DNA from: Phallusia fumigata | Taxonomy: Eukaryota > Chordata > Ascidiacea > Phlebobranchia > Ascidiidae | Direction of reading: 5' to 3' | NCBI GenBank assembly: GCA_008931825.1 | Contig: QXVZ01019886.1 | Coordinates: 1-64,000 of the forward strand | Length of the DNA: 64,000 nt | Part shown: piece by piece, positions 23,101 through 38,100 of the stretch | Layout of the letters: each line of letters opens with the position of its first letter | Numbering within the stretch: the stretch's first letter is position 1 | Notes under the pieces: generated by a model | Databases searched by the model: none | Seen by the model: the letters and a program-made list of their open reading frames with translations, nothing else | Told to the model about the DNA's origin: nothing | Position numbers and translations under genes: made by a program

Positions 23101-26100
23101 ATCGTAGTTCCCAAGTTTACATGCACTCCAATACGTAACCGGATTCAAATGTTTACCGATCGATAACCCCGCTTATTTCGAGCCCTGCGTCTGCGCGGCC
23201 AGTAATGACATCATCGGTTTAGAGCACCGAGCTTCTGTTACCAGAGCTTTAAAAGCGTCGACGGTTTATGCCCACAGAGGCCTGCACTCGCGTCCGTCTT
23301 CTGCTTGGCCAATCAACCGGAAATTTCCGAGAGCTTTGTTGTCGTAAGCGCACGAGACTTCTTGGATTTGGATGCTGACTCGCCCGCGGCGGGCGCACGA
23401 CCAATCTTTCTCAATATGGCTTAGATTTGACTTCTGTGAGCACACCAACAACGAATTTCAGCTATTCGGGCAGTGCACTGTATTTGAGTACTCAATGTGC
23501 AATAATATCCAATGAGCGCGAGCGGGACATCCGGCGATCGATAGATCTCGCGAGCTTCTCCTGAAACGCGGAGCGATCGCTAAAGTGCTCCTTTGATAAT
23601 AAGTATTTCGCGACCTCTCCCGTGTCGAGTACGGGTTTCATGGACAATGTATTATGCATGACGCAACGGCCGGGCGCACTGGCGTCCAGAGCACCTTTGT
23701 GTTCCGCTTTGCGATGACGCTTGAGGCGCTGCGAGCTCTCTGACCCATTTCCAGGGAATTCTGTTTACACACTTCTCTCCCCGTCACGCACCAAGGCGCC
23801 TGTGGCCATCACATCAGAATGCAGTCCAGCGCTGTTTTCTATACAGCCGCATTGCCCGTTTTAAGAATTATGGTGCAGGATATTAACCTGGTTTCCGTGT
23901 GGCATAATTGTCGGTGCAATTGCCCCTTTTTCTCGTACACACACATTCGCACAGATGCTAACTGTTTGTTTAAAGGTTAAACCTTGTTGCTTAGGTAGAA
24001 TAAATCTTGAACGAACCGAGCCTAATTACCATCACCCATAAACCACCTCACGTCGAGCTGACCATGTGTTTAATAAACATTAACCACGTTTATTTTGCTA
24101 ATAGTGTTTCACATTCCAAACTACGTGGGCCGCGTTAATCCGAACGCACAACCGGGCTAATTTCTTACCCAAACTCGGCGGCGGATTTGTAATCACAGGC
24201 CTGGCTAATTGTTGGGATTGTTTGGCGTGTCGGTCCGCTGTTGATAAGAGGTTGGCTGCGCTGTGATGACTAGTTTAGTCGGGCTGGCTGAAGTAATTCT
24301 GCTTTACGTAATGGAAAACTTTGATTTCGGTTGAATCACAGACGCTTGGTCTGACAAGAGAAACGCACCGATGTCAGTTGCACCCTTAGCATTCAACAAA
24401 GGGCTCTGATCGGTGTCAAGTTGCGCAGGAATTACATTTAGTGTGTTTCCTGTGTGCGTTTCAAAGAAGAAGATCGCATTTGCATACATTTAATTGGAAA
24501 TTTTAAACGTCATCCTATACCATCCCCCTGAATCATTTCATGTGTCTACTGTCAATGGCACCTGGGCTTACTCACGTACCTAGTTACCATGGAGGTTCTA
24601 AACCCAATCATAGGTTTTTTTTCACATAACAAATTCTTCAATTCGAAAACACTTTTTTGAGCACCATTCTTTGAAAACCTGACCATTAGACAAGTGGCCC
24701 TAAAAGCAGTCCACATCATGTTGTGAAAGAAGGGAAGGTGGCACAGGAATAGTAGTGTCTTCCGCCATGGGCACATCTCCTCAAAAGGTAGCCTTTACGT
24801 CATCCATTCATTCAGTTGGCTGGACAAACCGTTTCTGCCCTGGTCATGTTACAAAACCCAGAAAAAGCTGTTTAAACCTTGGGTATGGTTTAAGTTTCTG
24901 TTTCTATTGAGCACCATCCAAAGGGATGTACCTGATGAAACAGTTTTAATAAGGACCTTACTGATGTGTCTTCAGTGTAAAATTAATTTAGGAAAATGTA
25001 ATGTAAGACTGTAAATGATCAATTTATCAGTTTAATGACTGGCCAATTGAGTTCTCTGAATGTGCTCTAAAAATTGCATTCCAGCAATTGTTAAATATTC
25101 TCAATGGCGGCCTTGTTTGTCAACTGCCCTTTACACTTCAGTCCAGACAAAGAATGTCAATATTTAAGTTTGCCCAATGACGGTGTACACATATCAGGAT
25201 TCCATTGGTGATTCATTGACATGTGAAAAGTCAGCTTTAAATCCTAAAGAAGCAATAAAATATGTCGCAAAAGCATAACTACTATTTTTTGTTTTGTTTA
25301 GGTTCAAAACGGATTTCTACACGATGAAGATGTAAATGTTGTTGCCAAGTCAATTACAGCTTGCTTGTCATCCGTGCAGCGCGAACGGAGGCAGAAACAA
25401 GAAGAGAGACCTGACAACACAGAAATCCAGCAACATCAATTAAGCCAATCACAGCAACAGATTACTCAACTTGCCCAAAAACAAGCTCAGAATGCTCAAC
25501 AAACCTATGCCACAGCTCAGCAATTTCAACAACAAAATATTGTCCAGCCGCCCATGCAGCAGACAGCTACAGTTGTAAGTGTTTGTTAATATTAATACCG
25601 CTTACTATGTTATTGCAGTGAATTATTAATTTTTCCTGGAAGCGACAGTTTCAATTGCATGTTGAACTGGCACCATGTGGGTTGTTACCGCCACTAACTT
25701 CATTTTCGTCCATGTTGCCTTATAAGTCATGAATATTTGATGCTGAAAATGTAATTAGCCTGTTGTTATTCTTTTCATATATTATTTTTAATTTAACTGT
25801 TATTGAAAGGCCATATTAGCCAGCAGTATGTTTAGACATAGTAAAGGTGTTTGGGTGGTGTTGGTAGTGCAGTTTGTGCTTGACTAAGACCACCAAATAT
25901 ACAATTCTTGTTATTGTGCAGCAAAGCAACACCCAGTATGTTGGCTACGTTCAACCGTGGCCGACCAATGCACGTACTCAAACCCTCTATTATCAGGTAG
26001 ACAACGCCTGTCGCGTAACTTTAACTGTTTTACTGCCTGCTTGGCAGCCAAATCATGATGAGTTTTTTACTTTGTATTTAGACAAGAAAACATCTGATTT

Positions 26101-29100
26101 TGAACGCTTTTAAAAAACATTCTTATGAGAAATTCAGTAAAATGATGGTTTACAACATAAAAAAAAATTTGCAAAGTCTAAAAGTTGAGCACACACACAC
26201 ATACACATATAGTATGCAAGCAGGAAGTGTGGCTTACTGCTATTACACAAATACGATTTGTGTTGCATTCATCAGCATTTTGTGTCATATTTTGTAGCAA
26301 CCTGGTTATGAGTCACAGGGACGACCAGATGAGATGTCAACCGAATCATCAACTGTGTATGTTCCTTCTGCAAATCAAGGTGGGTGTTATTGACAAGTCA
26401 GTTTGGCATATCTTTTCCAGGATTGGTGTGTTATGACAATGCCATGAACACCGGTCATGAACTCATCTGACCCAGAGCAAATTTTCTCCCTTTTGCAGAT
26501 GGCCAGACTGTCAGTGAATTGGATACAAGCAAAGCAACAAATGACAATGATTCCAATTCAATAAAGGATATTTCTACAGTGGTTGGCACAGAGAGGCCGA
26601 GGAAAGATCGGGGTGATAAGAAAAGAAAACCCCCAAAAAACAAAAATCGTCATGACAACAAGTTTCGAGTCCTTCTCCTTCAGGTGAACTCTACTCTGTC
26701 TGACGTGTGGTTTCCAACAATAAATACAGGCTTTACATGCAACTCCGATAGTCATGTTTTATTTGTTTGCATATCAATTATGGGCAGTATACATGTTCTA
26801 CATTACCTCTTGGTAAACGATAGTTCAATATTGGTTATGTTCACCATATTGCCTCAGTACTTACACTACAGTATCAACTTCCAAGTTTTTATCAATCTTG
26901 ATCTTTTCATTCATTTCCTGCAGTGGTGCTGGTTATAATTCCCCGACCGTAACTGTTTTTGTTGTTTTGTCAGGTTGAAGGAGTGGACAAGAAGTCGAAA
27001 CATGAAACTGAAAATTTGTCTGGCGAAAGAAAGGAGATTGTTGCTGAGATTGATGCCAAGTCAGTCACAGCCGAAGAGGAAGCTTCAGCTGAGGAAGCAG
27101 TTCCTGGTGAAGTCCAACACTTGTGTATCGAATGCCAAATTGAAGTACAAGGAAACGTAAGTACCTACACTGGCCATGTTCTGTCATATTGTACCACGGA
27201 ACATTAATCCAGTGCCGTAATCTTGCCACCTGGAATAGTACAAAGGTTTTTCAAAGTCTTTTCAAAGAGTGCAAACGATAGCACTGGATTCGCGGATGCA
27301 TTCACATAGCGTTTTTATTTTTGCTGTTTTGCAGCACAATGTATTTTTAAATAAATTTTCCCTGGACGCAAACTGCTTAGGTGATGATTATTGAGTGACA
27401 ACGGTGACACGTAAAATGCGAGATTATCTGTCCTTTTAACACTAACAAAAATCCCCAAAAATGATTGAAGTCCTACACATAAAATGTGTGGTTTCGACAA
27501 CAAATCAGTCTTAGAAACAAAAACTTCTTGGTAAATTTAAACGTGATTAAAAAATCGAATAACTGTTGGTAGTCCATGAAGGGTCGGGCACCGTGGATGC
27601 TAAGTGCTTTAATTGTTGACAGTAGAGGCACTTAACGCTAGCTTTAATACTACACTTCTCTATGACTGATACTTTAGTTCTGGCAATGCCAATTTTTGTC
27701 ACTAGCACAAAAATTGCTTTGAAACATGATGATTTTCCAGTTCCCGGTTTTGATTAAGACTCATGTTAGGTGTTAAGTTGATCGTTGGAATTTCAACATT
27801 TTATAAAGCGCCCTGCTTATAAAAGACAGAACATTTTTGCAGCTAATGCGCAAATAAAGGGTCAATTCGAAAAGTTGATTTGAAAGGTTATAATTATTCA
27901 GCATTTGAAACCTGGGTTTTGTAACACATTTTCGCTTTGAGTTGTGGTTTAAATAGGCGATTGGTATGGATGGTAACAACATTCCGTGACTCCGCGTTGG
28001 CTAAAACCGACTTATCCACGCTCCTAATATCGTAGTTATCTGTTAGTTGTTGTCTACTTGCATTCATCATGCAGACAATCCGAATAACTAGGCGCAATAA
28101 GTTATTTTACTTGCCGCCTTCATTCATCTTTATTCTAATACGTTTTGAGAAATACAGTTAAATTGCCTAAACGTTGATATGTTATGATCTTTCGCATTGG
28201 TTTGTGTTTTTCTAAACACTTGTGTCGGCTTGAATCTGGTTTTGTCACGTAGTTAAATTGTTATTTTTACAATAAGATTTTTGTTACTTTCAGCTGGAAG
28301 GAATTTTTAAAATTGACATAAACACGGAAACGGCGACCGAAACAGCGGTTAAGTTAATCGACTCCGAGAAACTGACTGAGGGCAACAGAGAAAGTTTTGT
28401 CGAGCAGCTGAATGGAATTTGCAACAGGGTGAGTTTCATTATTGTGCTTATTTAGCACTACTTTATGTGAAAACCGCATTAAAATGCCGAATTAGCAAGT
28501 GTTAGGCAAATATTAGTAAAGAGTGAATTTAATAGTAGTTTCTCCAGTTTCTCCCTTGTAAAACCTAGCAGATTTTCAGGATTTGCAAAGTTAGCGAAAA
28601 AAATCCCAATGATCAGGAAAATTTACCGCCTGTTCATTTTCCTTGATTTTTTCATTTTTACTGACCACTGCCTGTGTTACATACAAAAACAATCAGACTG
28701 ACTCGATAAAAATTTCCCTCGCCAATCTAATTGTTTTGAAATCCGACACAACATTTCTATGTTTGCGATGTTGCGTCAACGCGAAAACAATAGGCGACTG
28801 TTCAGCACCCAACTATGTGTAGTCGACACCCAAGCCCACTAACTTTGTAAAGTCATTCCTAAAGGTCACAATATACACACACCTGGTTTNCCACTGCCTG
28901 TGTTACATACAAAAACAATCAGACTGACTCGATAAAAATTTCCCTCGCCAATCTAATTGTTTTGAAATCCGACACAACATTTCTATGTTTGCGATGTTGC
29001 GTCAACGCGAAAACAATAGGCGACTGTTCAGCACCCAACTATGTGTAGTCGACACCCAAGCCCACTAACTTTGTAAAGTCATTCCTAAAGGTCACAATAT

Positions 29101-32100
29101 ACACACACCTGGTTTATTGGCTGGCGATCGTCATTATGGAACGGTAGCACTTAGGTTGACACACTTCCAACTTGCAGCCGGTTAAGTGTCGTTAGCTTGA
29201 AGAAGGTTTTAATGACTTAATCAGATATACAACCAGCAATGGTAATTCACAGCGCAGTTACACATTAAAGATGCCCTTTGTGGGGGCTTGTTTGGTGTAT
29301 AGTCGTATTTTCAAAGGCAGTGTTTAGTAGTTGGATGAATATGAGGTGTTGTAATGTTACCCAGGTGCGCAAGGGCGAGTTCGATGGAAAACCCCGGTTG
29401 ACGATCGTCAAGTTGAACCGAATCGAGGAGAATCAAGTTGAGGTCGAATGTCAGCTGACTACGTATAACTTGAAGACTGTTACGTTCAAGGTATTGTGTT
29501 TTTCAAATCACATTTCAAATCAAATATTTTCTAGTCGTTCGTTTGGTTGACAATAAGTTTCTCAAAGTTAAACGCATTTTGGTTAAATATACGACCTTCG
29601 CAACTGCAGTGACGCTTTGAATTACTGACGGCAAACACGCTAGACGTTTTATCTTATGCATTGCAAGGAAATTAGTTCGTAGTGTATGGTTTCATATTTC
29701 AAACATTTCCCTCAACAAATATTTTCCGCTTTTTCGTGTCAACAGTTCATCATCGACGAAGATACTCCGTCGGAGATCGCTGACAGCATGAACCAAGCCA
29801 ACTATCTAAAGGAAAAACACATGGAGGTTTTTAAAGAGGAGATCCGACTGGTCGTTGTCAAAGCAAAGGAACTTATAGTTGCCGGCAAACTCAAGCAGGA
29901 AGTTGACATCGACAAACTAAAGCAGGAAGTCTCCTCCTCCGAAACACTTCTTCCTCTCAACGACTCCGCATCCACGACATCTCTACCGCAACCAGAGGGC
30001 TCCAAAGATCAGGAAAACGCCCCTATTCCTAGACTGGAAGAGCTCGGAAGCGAAGTGGATTCAGTTCTGGGTTCCCCGCGTGTTGATCACACTGGTGACG
30101 TCACCGCCGAACAGCAGCTAGATTCCGCCATTAGTTCGCCGACCGCCATCTTGAACGGGAAGGGCGGCGATGAGGAACCGACACAAATCACAAACGACGT
30201 TCAACCGACGAGCAGCACACCAAGTGCTCCCGCCATCGCGACCAGTATCGCAGGTTACGCCCTGCATCGCTCGCCAAGTGGATCTAGCGTCGCCAGCATC
30301 GGCAGTGTCGGCAGCGCAACAAGCTCGACTACTACGTCAAAGGTGCAGAGCAAGCAGGTGGTTTCTGGCAGCAGCGTCGCATCAACGGGAAGCACGAAAG
30401 GACAGCAACAGCAGAATGCGTACAGCAAGGAAGCAGACACGCTGGTGACCAACTCTTTCAGCGGTCAGATCCCCGCGAATCACGTCCAGGGCGCTCCTTA
30501 CTCGGCCACGCATCCGCCTGCGGGAGTTACTAGTCAGTTGTCACAACCGGTTTCGCGAGACCCGATAATTTACGCAGAAAGCGGCGCGGTTGGCGAAGAG
30601 CAGGCAAAGGTCCCTTACAACCCGACCGACACAGTAACGAGCCTAGGAGAGTTAGAGACTGGAAGCGAGAGTGGAGGTCACACCAGCAGCGCCGCGTCGG
30701 ACTTGTCAAAAAGTCTGCCTCAGCCCGGCGAACAAAATCCCTCCGAAAATCAGTCTGTGACCACTCCCGTAGCTGTCCTTTCGATGGTCAATCCTGTCGT
30801 TTTGCCGCAAGCAAATGTCGCCCCATACAAGGAGAAACCGAAAGTGATGAACACGAACGATCTGGATAAACAACTGACCAGGATACTGTCGCATGCTCAG
30901 TCCGGTTTTTCGCCAACTGACGTAGGAGTGGTGCCGATCTTGATTCCAGTTGCCGTCCCAGCGGGCAGTGGTCAGCTAAACTCCGAAAGTCAATCGCCGT
31001 TTCCCATCACCGACATTGATCCGATTTCGGTCATTGCTAAGCTCAGCGGGTCTCAAAGTTTGACCAATATGCCACTGCCCAATGATGTCCCCGAAAATCA
31101 GTCACAAACCCCGGTGCTTTCCCCGCCCCCAGCCAATCGCGCTACTTCAGAAATTGAAGTCTTTGCTAGCTCTGCGGTGAAACATTCCACCACAGGTGTT
31201 GTACGCGAAAGTGAATCTTTGGAGACCGCTGACCTGAGCCAAGGACCTACAAGTACTGCACCCAGCGGCCACGACGTGGGAAGAATCTCGGACGCTGAGA
31301 GTTTAATCGAATCAGTTTCCTCCCAACACTCCGAGCAGGCGAAAAGGGAATTACCCGGCGATGAGAGCCAGCCGCCTAATGAGGTTCAACCGTCTGTCCC
31401 CAGTGAACCGTCGCGCTTCAGCCGCTTTCAGGTGACGAAAGTCGCAGATGCCAGCGCCAATGGCGTAGGTGAAGCTGTCGATGACGTAAGTGCCGGAAAG
31501 CCCGCAGTGGACGATCGAAGCCCTCCATTGCAGACCCTCGGCAGATTTCAAGTTTTGCCAACCGTTCTTCAAACGGACGACGAAGATTCGCCAACGGACG
31601 CTGCATCGACAAGCAGCACTCATCGACAACATAGCTTCGATTCCGACAAGCAATCGACACCTGCCAAAATGCCACCAAATTCTCAAATGACCACTGATGA
31701 AGCAAGTCTAAAAGAAAGCTTCCTAGACACTTCAGAAATATCCGAAAATGCATATCCAGCGTCTACGTTACACCAACAACAGCAGCAACAGCAAGCGCAG
31801 TTTTACGAGCGCAATGCATTGCAGCCGATATACATCCCCCAATATCCGGAACAAAGTCTTCCACCTGGCTCTATGCCACACCAATACAACCAAACTATAT
31901 ATGGTTATCCATATTCTAATGGACCAATGTACCATGACCAGCGAATCGAAAATCTGCCATACGGTCAGTCCCTGCCCCTTCCCCTTCACTNCCAATACAA
32001 CCAAACTATATATGGTTATCCGTATTCTAATGGACCAATGTACCACGACCAGCGAATCGAAAATCTGCCTTACGGTCAGTCCCTGCCCCTTCCCCTTCAC

Positions 32101-35100
32101 TTTGCGCATCAACAACCCAGACAGATGCCCCCCAACGTGCTGCCCGCCAGTGACGTAAGCAACAAGGAGAGTCAATCGGAGACAAATCTCTTGATGCAAA
32201 CAGGCGCGGTGTTACGCCAGCGGACGTTCAGCAATAATAGTGAGAAGAGCATGTCATCATTTGTCGGTGTGTGCCATATTTCGCAAAATCCGACTTTTGG
32301 TCTTAAACCATGATCTCATTTACTGTGTTACTCTTATCGGGAAGTTGATATTTGACGTGATTTATCTTTTCTTACAGGTTCCGACCACGGACTTCCGCAA
32401 GACGTACCCACTGACTTGTCAATACCAAAATCTACAGTAAGTTTCCTATACAAGTTGTAACCTATACCGCTTTACCTTTAAGCGACCAATTCACGCATGC
32501 CCTTCTGGTACTTAGTAATTTCACGTTTGTAAGATTTTTGTGCCGTACCAGGCACGTGACGCGATGACGCGACACGCATCGAGCAGCAGCAAACATTCGA
32601 GATTCGGCGACGATCGGAGGTCGAAGCTTGCTCTTGATTCTCCCACCCCATCACAACACGGTGATTTGAGCGAGGATGAAACGGATGGTGACGGAATGGA
32701 AGAAGATGATATCGATTTTAAAGACCTTATGAAACGGTAAAAACATGAATAAAATTGTCTTGTATGACCGCGTGCTGGCGATTTTAGCTCCATATTAAGC
32801 GACATATGTATGGATATTACGCATTTTTTTGTCTCTGCGGTTTACCCATAAGTCTGTAAATGAGATAAAGCATTAATGTATCTGACATTTTATTCAATAT
32901 TCGTTTATTTTATTGTATAGATTAAGCACTTTGCCTCTCCCAAACAAATCGTCTTTAATAACATGACAAAGCAACTTTAAATATAGGTTTGCCACTATCT
33001 CCTTTCCCATATTTGTTATGCAATCCTCTTACACACAACCAAAAAGTCAATTACCCAGCAACGTAAACTGGAATCATGACTCCTGTCAACCTAAACGACC
33101 GTGAACCTTCCTCACAGCCACCAACGTGAGATTGAGGCGTTGATCCGCAAGCACCGGCAGCAGCTTGACAAATTGCGCAAGACCAAGAAACGCCAACGCG
33201 TCAAGCAGCAAGCGCAGAAGCAACTGCAGCAGCAACATCAGGCTGCCGTTGCCGCAAACGCTTATCAAGTTCCTGGGCCGAACATCGGCACAACATCGAT
33301 CGAGCAACAGCAACCATCCCAGCCAATGACGAGCTTCGCAGAGAGCGGGAACGGTCGAGCGTTGATGGAAGGCCTGGCTAATGCTTCCACGTCCCACGTG
33401 AGTTTAATGACCCCAAATGCAGCCGTTAGGCGTCATTTGCGGCTCGCGAGCGGCATTCAGTGTGTGATGGAGTGTAACCACGCTGTTCTACGCCCGGTTT
33501 GTAGAGTTTCAATGCGATTTTACGACCTTGTGCACCCGGTGATGAATGTAGCTTTGTCACATTGCGCAATACTTTCCACTAACAGAAAACTACTCGTGGG
33601 CCAACCCGTTTTGCCAGCCTCCCTTTACATTTGATAGCGTGTTCAAGAAATTAAACATCCATCACAGTTGCCCCATGTTTACAAACCCTCCAAAAAATTA
33701 TGCAAGAGTTACTACTTTTAAACAATATTTATGACCACATCCGCTTAAATAAACCCGGAAATAATGCTAAATGCCACGTTTCTGAATCATCAATACTGCG
33801 TTGTTGCAGAACACGCCGCGTCGACACGCCCACTTCCGAATACCACGCCCCCTGTGCGTAATTACAATTTTCTAAACGCCAAACTCGTGACCCTAATGTT
33901 TGGTCTTTACATCAGTAGCCAGACATTTGTACCGAACTATACTTTCCACCCAAGTGAACGTGGTGTTTGCTGAATGAGCGAACCTAAACGTCACCATATG
34001 TTGTAACGACATCTTGTACTGTGGTGTATTATATCACAATTTTAGGCAACTTTTCAACGCTTTCAAGTGCAAATCTTAAACGATAGTACCTGCATTGCAG
34101 CGTCGGCAATTTTTTTAAATATGCACTAAAGCAACTGCAAAAGTGCGACCATTTAGGTGCGACTCGGCTGTTAAACTTATCGCATCATGTTTGCATTCCA
34201 GGCCACAGGTTCAGTTCTATCATCCGAGAAAATCGTTTATACGCAACATGGTTCGAAACAGGAATCGTTTGACACGTCATCATCCCGACTTAACGCCCAA
34301 GTTACTGAAAACTCGTCAGGTTGGTGGTCTAGCTATCTTATACCATTATCGTTTCTTTATGGTAAAGTGTAAAAGGATATTTTTGTGATTTATCGTTTTC
34401 AATTAGTCATTTTTGTCACTTTTCCTCTCGCACATAACAGGCTTAAGTGAAATGTTGCCTGAAAGCACAGTACAGTAAATGACCCGTATCTTTTGCAAGT
34501 CCTAATTCCTGTAACCAGCTAATAACGCCACCTCTATGTTTGTGTGCACTAAATACTTCGTAATCCCACGCTAATAATCATGCTGTCGTTTTTTCCTCTC
34601 GCTTCCGACTTCAGGCATTTAGAACAAAGGTAAACCCCCTCGCGTCTACTTGGGTCAAATCACAGCCCGAATGACTTAAATGTTGTCAGTAATTGTTTGT
34701 TCGTGCGCCCACAGTGTTTCTGTGTCTGTGGTCTGAGTTTTTTTGCGCTAAATACAGCACAAATTGCATTTACACGGCGCTTGTTAGACAAAAATCGAGA
34801 AAAAAATTCTTGAGAAAGGGCTTAGTATCAAATCGTAACAACATGTCGCAAAGAAATTAAGCCATGGATGTCAGATTAACCGCGGTTCGGAATCCCGGAA
34901 CCGTAGAAAATCCGACCACCCATAACTTTTTCAGACTTTTATTGTAAAATTTGTGTTATACTAACGGTGGCTAAAACGAACTAAAATCTAAAACGGCTTG
35001 GCAAGTATGTACAAACAGTAACATCGCTTTAAATATGGTCTACTTATGGGTACGTTTTTTAACTTTTACCCCGTCAAAACAATTTGAATTGAACTCGCAA

Positions 35101-38100
35101 AATCAACCCTCATTGTGCTGTATCTCGCGCTGCCAACACACCTGGCATTGTTGTTCAACACAATGCGCTGCATCCAGTCGTGGTTGTTCGTTTCACGGTC
35201 TGTCCCTCGGTCGGTCTTTGCTTCGGCCAACCTGTAAACGTCTTACCTTTGTCGCTTGCCAAAGATCGCCCGAAATCGCGTACATCCGACCTGTCCCTGG
35301 AAGCTTACTGCCGAAGTATCTCGATGCCAGAGGAAGCCCGATTTAGGGCGCAACAATCTTCCGACTGTCGTCCTCCAATCAAAGTGGTTAACTCCTCCCC
35401 TCTTCCGCACAACCCAGTACCTCCTCGCTTCCAAATCGGCGGGGACCACGAGCTTCCAATCCCTCCTCCTCCAAGTCCTCGCCGTTGGAGCGAAATCTCG
35501 CTTCAACCCATGCAGCATTCAGTTAACTTAAGCGACAAAGCTTACTTACTGTCCAACGCGGAGACATCGGTTCGTCGCTGGAGCGATGTCTCATCGGTGT
35601 ACAAAGGAAACCGCGGGGTTGGGCGAAACCAAAGCGCCGGAAACTTTAGGGAGACGACTCAGCTCGACGATTGGGACGCTCGTCTTTACCGCACGATGGC
35701 GCCAGGCGACAGCAACGGTGAAGAGTGGTGACGTGGCCGGCGCTTACTTTTGCTGTGGCACGTGCTGAGAATTTTGAAAACCTTGGAAAATGCATGCGGA
35801 GTACCGATGGAATGCGTCTATCAGTGTCTGTTGTGCAGCGATCAGTACAGTTAATTCTTCATTATAATACGCGTGCCGTGCGGTGCCATTTATGTGCGCT
35901 TTGTTTGCCAAAACCATTTGCTTGGTCTTGATTATTGCAATCGCCTGCTTTCAGCCAGCATTACTTTAATCTAACCCACAGCGTAACCATTTTCCCGACA
36001 GGTGGCGACCTAATGCCGCGTTTTCGCCAGCGGAGGCCGGCGTCGCTGAGGCTACGGCGCCAGTCGGCCGTTCCTGCCCCGCCAAGCTTCTCGAGCTCGG
36101 GCCCGTCCTTGGAGCAGGGCCCACGCACTGCAGGGTTCAACGACGTGTCCTCGGTGTTTGAGTCGTCGTTTCGAAGTGAGAACATTGGGGCGTATCTCGA
36201 GTCGATCCAAGGTGTTCGCCGCACGTAGTTGAGCTTGTTTGCCCGAAAATACATAACGTAACATGGCCTGCAAGTTTGGCGGCCTTTAATTATTCATGGA
36301 GTGCTTTGTAAAGACGTTTCATGGAGATGTTGCAAAGGCCCTTTCTGTCGCTTGTCAGGTGCCCTTACGTTGGTAGCATTTTGTGACATGCAATATGCTC
36401 GCTTGCTGACGGGTGCACCTGGCAATCGATCGCTACTTCGTCATTTGCCCCAGCCAACACCGTAATATCTTCGTGATTTTACCGTTAACAAGCGCTCTAA
36501 TTAGTGCTGTACAATCCATCACCGGATAATTCGTTAGCGATTGGCTGCATGGCGATTTGTGAACGCAACCAAAGGTTAACTGTTCACTTCGCGTATGTGA
36601 CGTCATAGCACCACCATGAAAAAAAATTGGCACTTTGACATCTCGATGCGACATGTAGGCTGTAGTTCGGTGCAGTAGATTAGAGTCGCGGTGGTTCATG
36701 CTGGTGAATCTCTTGTAAAAAAATTCTTACTTTTTTCCCCTACTTCCATACCGGCCCCGTGCAAACTTACAACTGTCACGTGGCTCGCTTTGTTTTCTTT
36801 CCTTTTCGTCATCTGACGTCTTTCGCTTCTCCGCAGAACACGTCGTTTTCCGATGAATGCCACTATTCTTCTTTTTTTCCTTCAGCGAATGAGGTACCTC
36901 TCAGCAGTGTAAACATCCCAGTGTGCGACCACTTCAACTGATCAAACCAGACATTACTTTGACATAACATTACCTACGCCACAGTAGCAACAAATGTCCA
37001 TCTTTCCATTCTGCCTTTGCCTATCAAAGTCATGCATCTAAGACATCTAACCACTGTCCATATCTCATCTTGTCCCATCTCCTTTTTAACTGTGTCTCAG
37101 GAAGCAGCTTGAATGGGCCTTAATCAAGTTTGGCCATTTTTCCTGTCGCGACTTTTTGTGATCTAAAAGTGTTTTCCGGATGGATTTTTCAAAAGCGGCG
37201 TTGTTTAAACAGCGGTTTTGGCCTCCCTTTTATTGTTTTCTTGTTTAACTTTGTATACACGACTTCTTTTTAACTAAACTACTTTAAGCATTAAACGCCT
37301 TAATTCGCCAACACGTATTATTACTCAGGGTCCTTACAATTTAACTTTGAACGTTTTACGACATGAAACGCGCATTATTGGTGCTGTGTATTTTCTTGGT
37401 GCGATTTAAGACATCTACATGTCGCGTTTGCATTGAGGAAAAACTAGAGATGTCTCGTCCCACGTACCGAACTGCCCTGGAAATTTCGTGATGTTTCAAT
37501 GCATTTTGCACGTTCATATTCTTTGTGTGGTATATTATGCATGAAACGGGGCCATTTTTTGTCGCATGTTAGGAATGGTCGCAAACCTGCCCATGTCGTG
37601 TTTGGGCTCTTTGTGCATGTGCAACTATACACGTCACCTAGTGCAATTTATCGCCATACCACACATCATTGTAGATTTAGCCGTGTAAAAAGTGTAAAAT
37701 TTGTTAGTTGTACTTTCGTGTGCTTCGTCTTAACAACTATACATTTTCTGCAGATAACAACAACAAACCGACAGCAGACCCGTCTGGTTCTGTGTACAGC
37801 ATGATTCCTTCTGCTTACCCCGCCAATCCGCAGTCTGCCGCGCCGGGATTCATAGACGTAAATCCGGGCAACTCGGCTTCGGTTCCTCAAGGTCTCTATC
37901 GTTACCCGCAACCAAGCGCGTTCTACAACCCGCGCGAGTTCGTGGCGAGGAACAACGCGCGAAACGTCCCCGCTCACAGTAATACTGCAGCTTGGAGCAG
38001 GCCTTATCAGCCAATGCTCGTACAACAGCAGCAGCAACAGCAGCAACAACCGCAACAGCAGCAAGGACAACAACCCACTGCTCACGATTACTCAGCTTCT

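Larger units (their letters stand above)
16868..25301. other. 8.4-kb WNK intron with no recognised gene
   Basis: This intron splits the PF1-type regulatory region of WNK between DVAKDM and VQNGFL, and it is by far the longest intron in the window. It includes two contig joins (17899 and 18411) and a G-rich tandem repeat at 20457-20512. Open frames up to 165 codons occur on both strands, but none resembles a known protein or has a convincing exon structure. It could hold enhancers or an internal WNK promoter. Nothing in the sequence proves this. Confidence 0.7.

Noticed and set aside
33811-33857. Possible WNK exon between exons 18 and 19
   Set aside because: It has an acceptor and a GT donor, but its 47-nt length breaks the frame into exon 19, whereas skipping it keeps the phase and a Ser-rich WNK-like sequence.
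34614-34628. 15-nt micro-exon with perfect-looking acceptor and donor in WNK
   Set aside because: In the phase set by the flanking exons it introduces a stop codon (GGC ATT TAG). Exons 19 and 20 join cleanly without it.
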